The position numbers and the translations under genes are program-made. Below the pieces are notes generated by a model. It searched no databases, had not been told where the DNA came from, and worked only from the letters and a program-made list of their open reading frames with translations. Positions 24,244 to 33,444 of a stretch of DNA of 56,399 nucleotides are shown here, piece after piece. Numbering within the stretch: the stretch's first letter is position 1; each line of letters starts with the position of its first letter. The DNA comes from Thermoproteota archaeon (GTDB lineage: Archaea > Korarchaeota > Korarchaeia > Korarchaeales > Korarchaeaceae), in assembly GCA_015522685.1 (NCBI GenBank), contig WALU01000038.1, positions 1 to 56,399 on the forward strand, in the 5' to 3' direction.

Positions 24244-25149
24244 ATGGATGGTGAGGAAATTGAGGCCTATATAAAGCTTGGAGAATATCATTCCTCCATT
24301 TTGAACGGCTTCGCTAGAAGTATAAAGAGCAATGTAAAGGTTGCCGATCTAGTTGAAAGATCAGAGGAAAGCATAAAAGAAGGAGGATATGAACTGGCCT
24401 TTCCAACAAATCTTTCCATAAACGAGATCGCAGCGCATTACACTGCTTATCCAGGGGATGAAACTATCATACCAGAGAATGGAGTCATCAAGCTTGATAT
24501 GGGATCACATCTAAAAGGTATGATAGTAGATGCAGCTAGATCCATTGCTCTTGGTGAGAAATATGAAGAAATGGTTCATGTAGCGAAAGATGCATTGGAT
24601 AGCGCTGTGGAAATGATGATTCCTGGGAAGAAAATTAGAGATGTAAGTGAAGCAATCTATAATACAATCGTGTCAGCTGGCTATAAGCCAATTCAGAACC
24701 TTACAGGTCATAAGATAGAGATCTATAAGCTTCATGCCGGTATTGATGTACCTAGCATTCTGGTAGGAGGAGGATATAAGCTGAAGAAGGGAGATATATT
24801 TGCAATAGAGCCATTTGTTACTTCCCCAGAAGCTAAAGGATATGTAATTCCGGCAGGGGAACCTCTAATTTTCTCCTTCGGAAAAAAGGCGAGAACTAGA
24901 GATGAGATGGAGAGAAGGGTCATTAAACTGATAGAAAAGAAGTATAGCAGACTTCCTTTCTGTGAAAGATGGATTGCTAGGGATCTGGGTTATAGAGTGA
25001 ACCACATTCTCCTCAGACTCACCGAAAAGAAGGCTCTGATACAATATCCACCATTAGTGGAGGTAACTCGAAAGATTGTTGCTCAGTATGAGGACACTGT
25101 TCTAATAACATCGAATGGTCCCATTAGACTTACTGGTGGCACTCCATGA
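24244..25149 (+). CDS. map: Methionine aminopeptidase (type II)
   Basis: Removes initiator methionine, 301 aa. The five metal ligands are visible: two Asp in KLDMGSHLKGMIVDAA, His in NLTGHKIEIY, Glu in FAIEPFV and Glu in QYEDTVLI. A type II helical insert comes before the last ligand. It starts at ATG 24244 and ends with a four-base overlap with hjc, so map and hjc are co-transcribed. Confidence 0.95.
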   Translation: MDGEEIEAYIKLGEYHSSILNGFARSIKSNVKVADLVERSEESIKEGGYELAFPTNLSINEIAAHYTAYPGDETIIPENGVIKLDMGSHLKGMIVDAARSIALGEKYEEMVHVAKDALDSAVEMMIPGKKIRDVSEAIYNTIVSAGYKPIQNLTGHKIEIYKLHAGIDVPSILVGGGYKLKKGDIFAIEPFVTSPEAKGYVIPAGEPLIFSFGKKARTRDEMERRVIKLIEKKYSRLPFCERWIARDLGYRVNHILLRLTEKKALIQYPPLVEVTRKIVAQYEDTVLITSNGPIRLTGGTP

Positions 25150-25556
25150 GAAAAAAAGCAAAAGGAACAAAAGCGGAGAGGGATCTGCTTGATACTCTAT
25201 GGACATATGGAGTAGCAGCAGTAAGAGTAGCAGGGAGTGGGTCAACAAGTCATCCATCAAGCGACATAATAGCTAGCTATAAGGGAAAATTAGCAATTAT
25301 AGAAGTGAAAACAACATCAAAGGAGGTAGTCTATGTTCCTCAGGATGAGGTAAGCTCCATGATGAAGCTTGCATTGATAATGGGAGGAAATTGCTGGTTA
25401 GCAATCAAGTTCTCATCTGATAGAGGTAAATTTTACCTAGTAAGGATAAATGACGCAAGAAGACTCAAATCCGGTTCCGTAGCAGTGGACTTGGATCTTG
25501 CTAGATCTAAAGGATTTTCAGTAAAGAACTTCGCTGAAGGACTTATTATGGCCTAA
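25146..25556 (+). CDS. hjc: Holliday junction resolvase Hjc
   Basis: Archaeal resolvase cutting four-way DNA junctions in recombination, 136 aa. Catalytic residues of the PD-(D/E)XK fold are present: Glu in KAERDLLD, Asp in HPSSDIIA, and Glu-x-Lys in IIEVKTTS. The start ATG 25146 overlaps the stop of map. The 3' end overlaps the convergent endA gene by 11 bases. Confidence 0.95.
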   Translation: MRKKAKGTKAERDLLDTLWTYGVAAVRVAGSGSTSHPSSDIIASYKGKLAIIEVKTTSKEVVYVPQDEVSSMMKLALIMGGNCWLAIKFSSDRGKFYLVRINDARRLKSGSVAVDLDLARSKGFSVKNFAEGLIMA

Positions 25557-26637
25557 ACCACGTCATTTTATAGCTAATGACGTGGCTATCCGATATTAAT
25601 GAAGCGACTAAGTCCTTCCTCACAGAGGTAGCTACCCTTCCAGATCTTATGAGATCTACGGGTCTTATCTTGTCCTTAATAGATCCTGTGAGGCATATAT
25701 ATGGAGCATGCTCCAGACCAGGGCCCTTCTCATAGATTAAGTAATCAGCTCCATACTTTGAGCCAGCTTTTGGTACATATCCAAGGTCTCTCCAATATCG
25801 ATAAATAATCTCCTTGATCTCAGATTTATCTCTAAAAGAGGAGAATATTCCACGGAGTTTCTCAAGATCTAACTTCCTCCCTCTATAGTCTTTGACAATG
25901 AGCTTTCCTCTTGAGGATAGGTAAAGAGCTTCTATCAATGGTAACTGTAAAGGAGCCTCATATAACTTGAATGGTTCTGGCTTATCTATCCCTAGAGGAT
26001 GCCCCCAGAATCCCTTCAAGTAGGCCTTTCCTCCATTCTTATCAAATACTATTATCCTATCACCTACCATAATTCCTGTAAGAGTTGGTATTTCATCTAA
26101 ATTAGTCAAACTGGTATCTCTCTTACTGGGAATAAAATTCTGGGCTCTGTAATATGTCACATTCAACTCATCATCTACAACTGCTAAAATAACCCTCTTT
26201 CTAAGCTTAGCAGCCTTCTCCACAATATTTAGGATATATTTATGAGGAATAGGCTGGTCCTCAGATAGCGTGAGGACTAGGTCCTTGGAGGCTGATTCTC
26301 CTATCTTAGCTCCCTTGGGATACAATCTAAGGAAGTCTGTGGCTCTCTCATACACTATTACTCTATCCTTCTTCCTAAGGTCACTATAAACGATATACTT
26401 CAGGAAACCTGTGGAATCGCTAACAAAGAGCTTTAAAAGATCCTCAAATAGCGCAGGTTTTCCTTCTTGATCGAAGACTTCTATCCTTCCACTCCAAACT
26501 AGATAAGCAGCTTCTAACGGATGTAGCTCAAGCCTCGTGTTAAGGAGTTCGCCATATCCCTGCCTGTATAACTTATTTGGATACTCCTTTCCTTCTATGT
26601 ATATAAAATCCTTCCTTAGAATTCCTCTGATTGTCAT
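25546..26637 (-). CDS. endA: tRNA-splicing endonuclease, two-unit (bilobed) form
   Basis: Cuts introns from pre-tRNA at bulge-helix-bulge motifs, 363 aa. It is a tandem duplication. The C-terminal half keeps the catalytic triad, Tyr in KYGADYLIY, His in LEHAPYIC and Lys in SVRKDLVASL; the N-terminal half has the fold (LEAAYLVWSGRIEV, YSDLRKKDRVIVY) but lacks it. Such fused forms are known in archaea as homodimers. It begins ATG 26637 with GGGAT upstream. No tRNA in this window carries an intron, so its substrates lie elsewhere. RtcB and archease, which act after it, are also in this window. Confidence 0.93.
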   Translation of the reverse strand: MTIRGILRKDFIYIEGKEYPNKLYRQGYGELLNTRLELHPLEAAYLVWSGRIEVFDQEGKPALFEDLLKLFVSDSTGFLKYIVYSDLRKKDRVIVYERATDFLRLYPKGAKIGESASKDLVLTLSEDQPIPHKYILNIVEKAAKLRKRVILAVVDDELNVTYYRAQNFIPSKRDTSLTNLDEIPTLTGIMVGDRIIVFDKNGGKAYLKGFWGHPLGIDKPEPFKLYEAPLQLPLIEALYLSSRGKLIVKDYRGRKLDLEKLRGIFSSFRDKSEIKEIIYRYWRDLGYVPKAGSKYGADYLIYEKGPGLEHAPYICLTGSIKDKIRPVDLIRSGRVATSVRKDLVASLISDSHVISYKMTWFRP

Positions 26638-26656
26638 TGGGGATCCCTTTTTTACG

Positions 26657-27592
26657 TCATAGCATAACCTTATTCTCTAAGCCGATGAAGAGGGACATCA
26701 TGACATCCTTTGCAAATTTGTATCCTATATCCAGATCCTCGCCGCTCTTAACGTGGTTCACAAAATAGGATAACTCTCTCTGAAGGGGTTCGCTTTTCCT
26801 TATCCTTGGTTGCTCAACTCTATCCGCCAACTCCAATCTGACTATCTGCTCGGGATAGTTGATTATAAGGCTACCTTCATCTCCCATAAATAGAGCTTCT
26901 CTAATGCCGGATGGTGTTAGCCAGTTGGTCTCTATGGTAGAAATGACTCTATTTGGGTAGTGAGAAAGAAATATGGCTAGATCTTCCTCACTGCTATTCT
27001 CTAGAAGTTTTGCTGTATAAGAAGCAATCTTCAAAGGTTTACCACCCATAATATAATGCTGTATATACATTTCATGAACAGCGAGATCGAGAGATACCCC
27101 TATTTTCCACCCCACTGACTTCTTAGGGAGACGACCTACCCTCCTAGACCATATAGATAGTAGATTGCCTACGTCACCTTTATCTAAGAGATCTTTGAGA
27201 ACCTTAACAGCTGGATTGAATATTTCAATGAAACCGGGCATGAAGATGCCACTGCTTTTCTTTATAACAACCTCTAAACTTTCTAATTCTTCTTTACTGG
27301 TTACTACTGGCTTCTCCACCAAAACAGATGATCCAGCCATCATTGCTTCCTTAGCAGCTTGATAGAGATGTTGGGGGGTAACCGCTATACTTACTGCATC
27401 AAGGGATTCTTTACGGATCATCTCTTCTATCGATGTGTAGTAGTTCACATGGTAGATCTCAGCCAATTTCCTAGCTGCATCCTCTCTTACATCCATAACT
27501 GCTGTGAGCTCAGCCTCCCTCGCCATCCTGTAGACTCTGGCATGAGCCGACCCGAACCATCCACATCCAATAACCCCTACTCTGACAGTCAA
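26657..27592 (-). CDS. Gfo/Idh/MocA family oxidoreductase
   Basis: NAD(P)-dependent dehydrogenase of unknown substrate, 311 aa. The N-terminal Rossmann motif is GVIGCGWFGSAHARVY, the family motif VLVEKPVVTSKEE lies near residue 95, and the catalytic-region His is in SLDLAVHEMYIQ. The start TTG 27592 has GGGAT about nine bases upstream. It is 20 bases upstream of endA on the same strand and divergent from the lipid gene. Family members act on sugars, inositol or amino-sugar nucleotides; nothing here selects one. Confidence 0.88.
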   Translation of the reverse strand: MTVRVGVIGCGWFGSAHARVYRMAREAELTAVMDVREDAARKLAEIYHVNYYTSIEEMIRKESLDAVSIAVTPQHLYQAAKEAMMAGSSVLVEKPVVTSKEELESLEVVIKKSSGIFMPGFIEIFNPAVKVLKDLLDKGDVGNLLSIWSRRVGRLPKKSVGWKIGVSLDLAVHEMYIQHYIMGGKPLKIASYTAKLLENSSEEDLAIFLSHYPNRVISTIETNWLTPSGIREALFMGDEGSLIINYPEQIVRLELADRVEQPRIRKSEPLQRELSYFVNHVKSGEDLDIGYKFAKDVMMSLFIGLENKVML

Positions 27593-27647
27593 GTTTATCC
27601 CAATAGATATATTTCTTAGCCCATAAAAAGGGTCCGGTTGGTACTAT

Positions 27648-28496
27648 ATGATCAGGAGCGACAAGCTACCGAGTTTCATTCAGCTCTTTCGGCCAAAGAA
27701 TGCACTGATGTCCATCCTAGGAGTATTAGTTGGATGGATAAGCATCTCTAAGGGCATATCTACTAATTTAATTTTAGCATGTTCAGTGCCGCCCTTAATA
27801 CTTATGGCTGGTAATGCAATCAACGACTATTTTGATGCTCCAATAGATGCTATAAACAAGCCCAATAGACCAATTCCGTCTGGCAAGATATCTAGGCGAG
27901 AAGCCTTTGTTTCATACATAGCTCTATCTCTCATAGGAATAGTTGCGAGCATTCCTCTTGGGATAATAGAACTTATAATAGCTTCGTTTTTTGCAGTTTC
28001 ATGGTATACCTATGCAAGATGGCTGAAAGCTATGGGCTTAGTAGGAAATTTATTGGTCAGCTTAGGAGTGGCATTTACCCTCATTTTCGGATCATTAGCA
28101 GCGGGCAGCTTATCATTGAAGATCATAGTATTCTCCTCGATGGCATTCGCATCAAATCTAGCTAGGGAAGTCGTTAAAACGATTGAAGATATGAGAGGAG
28201 ATGCAGCCTATGGACTAAGGACTGTAGCAATAAGACTTGGTTCGAGAAAGTCAGGGTTATTTGCTGCATTACTCTCGGTGCTATCAAGCTTCCTTACAAT
28301 AATCCCCCTAATACTTATGGCAACTGGATGGGTTTACTTAATGCTAACCGTACTGATATCGGCCCCATTACTCATCTATTCAGCATATCTCTCCTTCAAA
28401 ATAAAAAGCAAGGAAAATGCTAGAAAGGTTAGTGATTTCCTGAAGATATCAATGTTCTTGGGGATTCTAGGGATGCTTTTAGATCCTATTATCTAA
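27648..28496 (+). CDS. UbiA-family prenyltransferase, likely DGGGP synthase
   Basis: Integral membrane enzyme of 282 aa that adds the second geranylgeranyl chain to GGGP in archaeal lipid synthesis. The two Asp-rich motifs are NAINDYFDAPIDAINKPNRP and VKTIEDMRGDAAYG. It has about eight hydrophobic helices. UbiA members with other acceptors are possible, but length and motifs match the archaeal lipid enzyme. The 3' end overlaps the convergent CBS gene by 8 bases. Confidence 0.88.
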   Translation: MIRSDKLPSFIQLFRPKNALMSILGVLVGWISISKGISTNLILACSVPPLILMAGNAINDYFDAPIDAINKPNRPIPSGKISRREAFVSYIALSLIGIVASIPLGIIELIIASFFAVSWYTYARWLKAMGLVGNLLVSLGVAFTLIFGSLAAGSLSLKIIVFSSMAFASNLAREVVKTIEDMRGDAAYGLRTVAIRLGSRKSGLFAALLSVLSSFLTIIPLILMATGWVYLMLTVLISAPLLIYSAYLSFKIKSKENARKVSDFLKISMFLGILGMLLDPII

Positions 28497-29283
28497 GAAA
28501 TCTCAGGAGACTCTTCCTCTCTAGAACTCCTACAACCTTATCATCCTGTTTAACTACAGGAATTCCTGGAAGACCCGATTCTAAGAAGATCTCCTTAGCT
28601 GAATCTATTGATGCGTAGTACTCTAGTTTCTTTGGGGATTCTGTCATTACGTCCTCCACAACTATTCTCCTAACGACATTATCCATATAAATAGGATCGA
28701 CATTCTCTCTAACGTCAAGAAAAGCCTTAGCCAAATTCTTCTCTGTAATGAGACCAGTTAATCTACTTGACTCTACTGCAGGAAGTACTCTAATCCCTCT
28801 TTCTAGCATAATGCTTCTGGCATAAACTATTCTCTCATTAGGCATTATCTTGGGATACCCTTCCTTAACTAGCTCCTTTATACTACTATCAGAGTTAATG
28901 AGCTTGATGACGTCGGTTTCTGTTAATATACCTATAGGCTTATTCTCACCATCTACTACTGGTAAAGAGCCTATCTCCTTCTCTATCATTGTACTAATTG
29001 CTTCTATAATTGGAAAATCTGAATTTATTATAATGGGAGGCTCTGTCATTAGTGCACTAACATAAATCCTTCTGGCAGGAATTCTCTGGAATCTAGAGGA
29101 TCCCAAGCCATCCATTATATCTCTCATACTTAGTACTCCAACTATTCTCCCGCCTGTCGTAACTATCAAATGATTGATATCGTTCTTCTCCATTAATTCA
29201 AAGGCAGCTTTTACTGTTTCTCCCTTATCTACTGAAATCACATGTCTGGTCATAAATTCAGAAGCTTTTCTGCTATTAGGCAT
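28489..29283 (-). CDS. Tetra-CBS domain protein (second in tandem)
   Basis: A soluble protein of 264 aa made of four CBS repeats, two Bateman modules that bind adenine nucleotides. Repeats are marked by FMTRHVISV, LMTEPPIII, YPKIMPNERI and VMTESPKKLEYY, with inner strands such as IVGVLSMRDIM, PIGILTETDVI and LTGLITEKNL. There is no enzyme domain. ATG 29283 is preferred (GAGGTG six bases upstream); GTG 29292 lies in that site. It overlaps the end of the previous CBS gene by 8 bases, so these are translated together. Confidence 0.88.
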   Translation of the reverse strand: MPNSRKASEFMTRHVISVDKGETVKAAFELMEKNDINHLIVTTGGRIVGVLSMRDIMDGLGSSRFQRIPARRIYVSALMTEPPIIINSDFPIIEAISTMIEKEIGSLPVVDGENKPIGILTETDVIKLINSDSSIKELVKEGYPKIMPNERIVYARSIMLERGIRVLPAVESSRLTGLITEKNLAKAFLDVRENVDPIYMDNVVRRIVVEDVMTESPKKLEYYASIDSAKEIFLESGLPGIPVVKQDDKVVGVLERKSLLRFLR

Positions 29284-30094
29284 TAGCAGCACCTCTCACG
29301 ATATCTTCTTTATCTATAATTCCTACAAGCTCTCCCTTATCAAATACTGGTATGACACTTACCTGCCACTCTATCATGAATCTTGCGGCCTTAGCAGCAT
29401 CCTCTTCAGGGTTTAGTTTAACTCTAATTTCTTTCATTATATGCTGGGCTGATTCTACCTTTGCATCTCTATTCATTCTACCAGTCCTAGATGGGATTAG
29501 TACATATCTTTTGGCTAAATTAGGTTCCCATAGAGCTATATCTCCCTCCGTAATCAACCCTAAGTAATTACCATTGAAACCAACGATTAAGGCCCTATTT
29601 CCCTTCGTAATAAGCTTAGCTACTTTTTTTAGGTTTGTATTAGGAGATATAACCCTAAATTTATTGGTCATAAGGCCATTGATCTTGAATTTACCTCTCA
29701 GCTCCTCTGAGAAGTATCTTGATATATCTGTTTCTGTTAATATACCTATCAGAGCTGAATCTCTAACTACAGGCAAGCCACCGATATTCTTATTGCTCAT
29801 AATTCTGGCAGCTGTAGAAACAGATTCCTCAGGGCTTATTGTAATAGGATTCCTCGTCATGAACCTATCCACTAGAGAATTCTCAGGATTTCTCCACCTC
29901 CATGGAGCACCTCTCCTAGCTAATACTCTAGCTATGTCAATGGCTGTTATAACTCCAATTACTTCTCTCCCATTTGTAATGACCAATCTCCTAACTTTCC
30001 TTTCCAACATCAGATTTCGAGCTCTTCCTAAAGTATCTTGAGGGGTCACAGTAACAACATCAGTAGTCATATACTCCCTAACTTTTGCTCCCAA
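29276..30094 (-). CDS. Tetra-CBS domain protein (first in tandem)
   Basis: A 272 aa protein with four CBS repeats: YMTTDVVTVTPQDTL, FMTRNPITISPEESV, LMTNKFRVISPNTNL and a more divergent fourth. Inner strands GVITAIDIARVL, GILTETDIS, GLITEGDIA and GIIDKEDIV are clear. The second linker holds a Trp-rich GAPWRWRNPENS insert. TTG 30094 is the start, with GGGGGA upstream. It sits between the two-CBS gene and the other tetra-CBS gene in the rqcH operon; together the three encode ten CBS repeats. It probably senses ATP/AMP or a related nucleotide. Confidence 0.88.
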   Translation of the reverse strand: MGAKVREYMTTDVVTVTPQDTLGRARNLMLERKVRRLVITNGREVIGVITAIDIARVLARRGAPWRWRNPENSLVDRFMTRNPITISPEESVSTAARIMSNKNIGGLPVVRDSALIGILTETDISRYFSEELRGKFKINGLMTNKFRVISPNTNLKKVAKLITKGNRALIVGFNGNYLGLITEGDIALWEPNLAKRYVLIPSRTGRMNRDAKVESAQHIMKEIRVKLNPEEDAAKAARFMIEWQVSVIPVFDKGELVGIIDKEDIVRGAANA

Positions 30095-30106
30095 GTAAGT
30101 CCCCCA

Positions 30107-30595
30107 TCATATAAGGCTCCAGCCCTTCTTAGATTTAGCTAATCTTAATTTCTCAGATAGTATGAACCATATATGGGGAGCCACTTTTAGCACATCTCTG
30201 GATGAAACTATGCCCACCACATTCTTATTAGAATTTACAATTATCAATCTCCTCACATTATGATCTACCATTACCCTAGCTGCCTCATCTATGTCAGCAT
30301 TATCTCTCATCACAATAGGCTCCTTCGTCATAACTTCCTCTACCTTAACTTCATCCGGTTTTCTTCCATCCTCCTTTGCTATATACCTTGAAATAAGATC
30401 CCTCTCAGTTACTATTCCTCTTAACTTCCCCTCCTCCATTATGACAATGGAGCCTATGTTATATTCGCTCATGAGTTTTGCTGCTTTGTAAACGGTATCT
30501 TGAGGGGTCACAGTAATGAGGTTCCTATTCATTATCTCAGATACCTTCAACTGTATTCTCGGTTCCTCGCCCTTTTCAGGAATCAATGACCACAT
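30107..30595 (-). CDS. Two-CBS domain protein
   Basis: A 162 aa protein with one Bateman module: IMNRNLITVTPQDTV with GIVTERDLISRY, then VMTKEPIVMRDNADI with GIVSSRDVL. A C-terminal helix is rich in Lys (SEKLRLAKSKKGW). ATG 30595 follows GGAGTG, which overlaps the rqcH stop, so translation is coupled to rqcH. The GTG at 30604 lies within that site. Confidence 0.87.
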   Translation of the reverse strand: MWSLIPEKGEEPRIQLKVSEIMNRNLITVTPQDTVYKAAKLMSEYNIGSIVIMEEGKLRGIVTERDLISRYIAKEDGRKPDEVKVEEVMTKEPIVMRDNADIDEAARVMVDHNVRRLIIVNSNKNVVGIVSSRDVLKVAPHIWFILSEKLRLAKSKKGWSLI

Positions 30596-30600
30596 AATAA

Positions 30601-32511
30601 TCACTCCATAACATCCACTTTTCCTGGAGGCATCATTCTCAATATATCATCCAAGTTTATGTCTGGCTTCGCTGAGACATCAGATGCCTCATCTATTTTA
30701 ATGTTTTTGCGGAGCCAAGCTTCCATTCTATTTTTTAACATTTTAGCGGTCTCCTCCTTACCTAAAGAACCGGGCCTTAAACAGATTGAGTAGAGAAATG
30801 GAACACCAGCTGGTGCAGAAGTTAGCTTTACACCATCAGGTATCTCCTGGAATCCAATACATATCTCTAGCTTTACCCTAAGATAATTCCTTTTTCCTGC
30901 AATGTAGAAACTTCCCTTCGGTAGATACATTCCAGAAGGGGCATGCTTTGATACTTGCTCTCCTCTAACATAATAAACATCAGCAGATATTAACCCTTCT
31001 CTCCAAGCCCTAGAGAAAGATGCTGCAGCTGTAGCAGCCTGATAGATTGAATCATTATCTGGCTTCTTTCCATCAATCTTCAATATCACTACGGATCCTC
31101 CTGGCATATCTACATGAAAAAACAAATCATCCTCATCTAAATACTTTGATACTATCTCAGAGTTGCTCTGGGAATCCCTACCTGCTATCACGAGCAATCC
31201 TGATGGTGTGAAAAACCATCTAAACCTTTCATACCACTTTAGTTTTTTCCTTTCAACTGGCTTTCTATTGATTTGTAGCTCCTTGATTTCTTTCTCTAAT
31301 TTTTCTAGCTTAATTCTTAGGGATGAAATTGCTTCTCTCATTCTCTCGTACTTTTCTCTTAACTTCTTCGCTTTTGCATAATAATCAGATGCATTACTGG
31401 CTGCAGACCTAAGAAAGTCTAACTTTATCTCCTTGTTATCAAGCAAGATATATATAATTCCAGATTTCCTATCAATTTTCCTTATGATCGGTGAGAGCTT
31501 ACCCTCCTTAGCATCCTTTATGGTCCTGCTGATAGAATCTAAATAGAGATATATTAGATCACCTATGGATTTTAGCTCGTCCGATTTTTCCTTATATTCC
31601 TCCCTTAAATTCTCTTGTCTCTCTATCTCCTTCCTAAGTGATACAATACGAGGATCTTCAGGTACCTTCATCTCTTGTGAGATATAATAGAGCTGAATCG
31701 CTTTAGAGAGGGTTCTAATTCTTTTTATCTCTTCAGATAAACTCCTTAGCGGGAATACCGAGAAGTTATCTACTAGATCTCCCTTAACATATACTACTGG
31801 CTCTGCTTTTCTACTAACTAAATCATATATAACATGAGCTATGTCATTGATAGCTTCTCTATGATTCTTTAGACTATCCCTTAGATTCAAATTCAAATCT
31901 AAAGCTATTTCATCTAGATATGGAGGCCCTATCCCAAACAATTCAACCAAAGATCTCCAGATGGGTTTTTGGAGATATTCTTCAGAGGATAAATACTCTT
32001 CTACTTTTGAGGACGACCATTCATCTAACACCGGCTCTTCTTTCGGAGGCTTATAGATCTCACCGACTTTCAAAGTTCTCCCTTTATATTTCGCCCTCCT
32101 CAATAGCGAAATTATCTTATTAGTATCTTCTGCCAGTAGAATATTCCCTCCCCCAAATAGCTCCAAGATCAGCTTCAGAGAGGACTCCTTTCCAATAAGT
32201 TCTAAGGTTAGAATACGCTCCATCCCAATCTGACTAATATATGAAACTCTCTTGCCTTCTAAATGCTTTCTGAGGGACATAACAAAAGGAGGAGGAACTT
32301 CAGGTTTCTTCCATTTGAGATCTGTAAGGAAAACGAATCCATTAATATCCACTACAAGTTCTCTACAACCATTAACCTCCGGATAGAAAATGAAGGAGAA
32401 GGTATGACCATTCATTGAATAGACTTTTTTCACAATCCTCCCCTCTAGAGAGAAGAGTTCTCTAGCTAGGTGCCTAATATCAAGGCCGGTGAGCTTTCTC
32501 TTTCTTCCCAT
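30601..32511 (-). CDS. rqcH: RqcH/NEMF ribosome quality-control factor
   Basis: Rqc2/NEMF-family protein of 636 aa that binds peptidyl-tRNA on split large subunits after stalling and can drive C-terminal tailing. The N-terminal NFACT-N domain includes MNGHTFSFIFYP and ELFGGGNILLAE. A helix-hairpin-helix and long coiled coil (about residues 300-430) follow. The NFACT-R domain near residue 440 has WYERFRWFFTPSGLLVIAGRD and then the segment with DLFFHVDMPGGSVVILK. ATG 32511 would be almost leaderless from the shared TATA at 32537-32548. It leads an operon with three CBS proteins. Confidence 0.93.
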   Translation of the reverse strand: MGRKRKLTGLDIRHLARELFSLEGRIVKKVYSMNGHTFSFIFYPEVNGCRELVVDINGFVFLTDLKWKKPEVPPPFVMSLRKHLEGKRVSYISQIGMERILTLELIGKESSLKLILELFGGGNILLAEDTNKIISLLRRAKYKGRTLKVGEIYKPPKEEPVLDEWSSSKVEEYLSSEEYLQKPIWRSLVELFGIGPPYLDEIALDLNLNLRDSLKNHREAINDIAHVIYDLVSRKAEPVVYVKGDLVDNFSVFPLRSLSEEIKRIRTLSKAIQLYYISQEMKVPEDPRIVSLRKEIERQENLREEYKEKSDELKSIGDLIYLYLDSISRTIKDAKEGKLSPIIRKIDRKSGIIYILLDNKEIKLDFLRSAASNASDYYAKAKKLREKYERMREAISSLRIKLEKLEKEIKELQINRKPVERKKLKWYERFRWFFTPSGLLVIAGRDSQSNSEIVSKYLDEDDLFFHVDMPGGSVVILKIDGKKPDNDSIYQAATAAASFSRAWREGLISADVYYVRGEQVSKHAPSGMYLPKGSFYIAGKRNYLRVKLEICIGFQEIPDGVKLTSAPAGVPFLYSICLRPGSLGKEETAKMLKNRMEAWLRKNIKIDEASDVSAKPDINLDDILRMMPPGKVDVME

Positions 32512-32536
32512 GCTAACCTATTAGAACTCCAGCTCA

Positions 32537-32548
32537 GTTTATATATTC
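32537..32548. promoter_or_regulatory. Shared TATA between rqcH and the plus-strand membrane gene
   Basis: GTTTATATATTC works as a TATA box both ways: about 26 bases to ATG 32565 on the right and about 31 bases to ATG 32511 on the left. Both messages would be leaderless or nearly so. Confidence 0.6.
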
Positions 32549-32564
32549 AATTAGTGATTGGAGC

Positions 32565-33440
32565 ATGATGGAAGCAAGGCATAAAGTCTATTACTTCAGG
32601 GTAATAATCTCTTCATTAGCTGGGCTAGTAAGCGGTCTAGCAGGCCTACCCTCAATAGAAGGGCTTAGTCTATTTCTTTTAATTTACTTTCTAGTGACCC
32701 CAATCTCATTGAGGCTGTGGGGAGATGAGCTTAAGGATACTGGACTCGTGAAGCTATACAAAGAGGCAATAGGTTCTTCATTTCTAGCTTTCCTCCTTAT
32801 TTGGGTGTTAGTGGCAAATCTAATGGGGATGGGAGTATCAATATATTTGGTAAGAGCATCTAGTAGCGGCATTTACCCTATACAAACACTAGACGGCAGG
32901 ATCATAGGTCCCAATGAAAGGCCGTTTGCTGGCTATAATGTAATCTTCCTGAATATATCAAAAGGTAAAATTAAAGGTATATATATCGGCACTTATACTA
33001 AAAAATCTTATGGAATAACCAAACTATATTTAAATAGCACCGAAGTCAAGATATGGGATAATGGCACACTTCTCATAGAAGGTAACTATGCCCTCTCCTC
33101 AGATAGAGATTTAGCGCGGATGAAGAACCTCTTCGGTAATATAACTCTCTACAGAAATGGATCTATAATCCTCGGCAGTACGAAAATAAGAATAGGTGGA
33201 TCAACGAAGCTTATTCTAGGAAATATCACTTTAAACATCTTTTACAATAGTAGAGGTATAATCCATTTAAAATTCATATCCAATATAAATAAGATATCGA
33301 GATATCCCACATCCGTATTTATAAGTTTTGTGAAGGAGAAGAGCAGTTACATCTATGTATTTGATTCTCTGAAGCCCATATGGAAAACTAGAACTGCTAG
33401 AGTAGATGAAAGTTACTTAGTTGTGCTCCCTCTAGGGTGA
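32565..33440 (+). CDS. Membrane protein with EMC6-like helices and an extracytoplasmic domain
   Basis: A 291 aa protein. Residues 10-95 hold three hydrophobic helices (VIISSLAGLVSGLAGLP, LSLFLLIYFLVTP, FLAFLLIWVLVANLMGMGV) whose arrangement recalls the EMC6/Rab5ip fold. The remaining ~195 residues are beta-rich, probably outside the cell, with at least five N-x-S/T sequons (NIS, NST, NGT, NIT, NGS), consistent with N-glycosylation. The EMC6 relation is a suggestion from the helix pattern only. Archease follows after 4 bases, so they form one transcript. ATG 32565 or 32568 can start it. Confidence 0.65.
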   Translation: MMEARHKVYYFRVIISSLAGLVSGLAGLPSIEGLSLFLLIYFLVTPISLRLWGDELKDTGLVKLYKEAIGSSFLAFLLIWVLVANLMGMGVSIYLVRASSSGIYPIQTLDGRIIGPNERPFAGYNVIFLNISKGKIKGIYIGTYTKKSYGITKLYLNSTEVKIWDNGTLLIEGNYALSSDRDLARMKNLFGNITLYRNGSIILGSTKIRIGGSTKLILGNITLNIFYNSRGIIHLKFISNINKISRYPTSVFISFVKEKSSYIYVFDSLKPIWKTRTARVDESYLVVLPLG

Positions 33441-33444
33441 TTTT

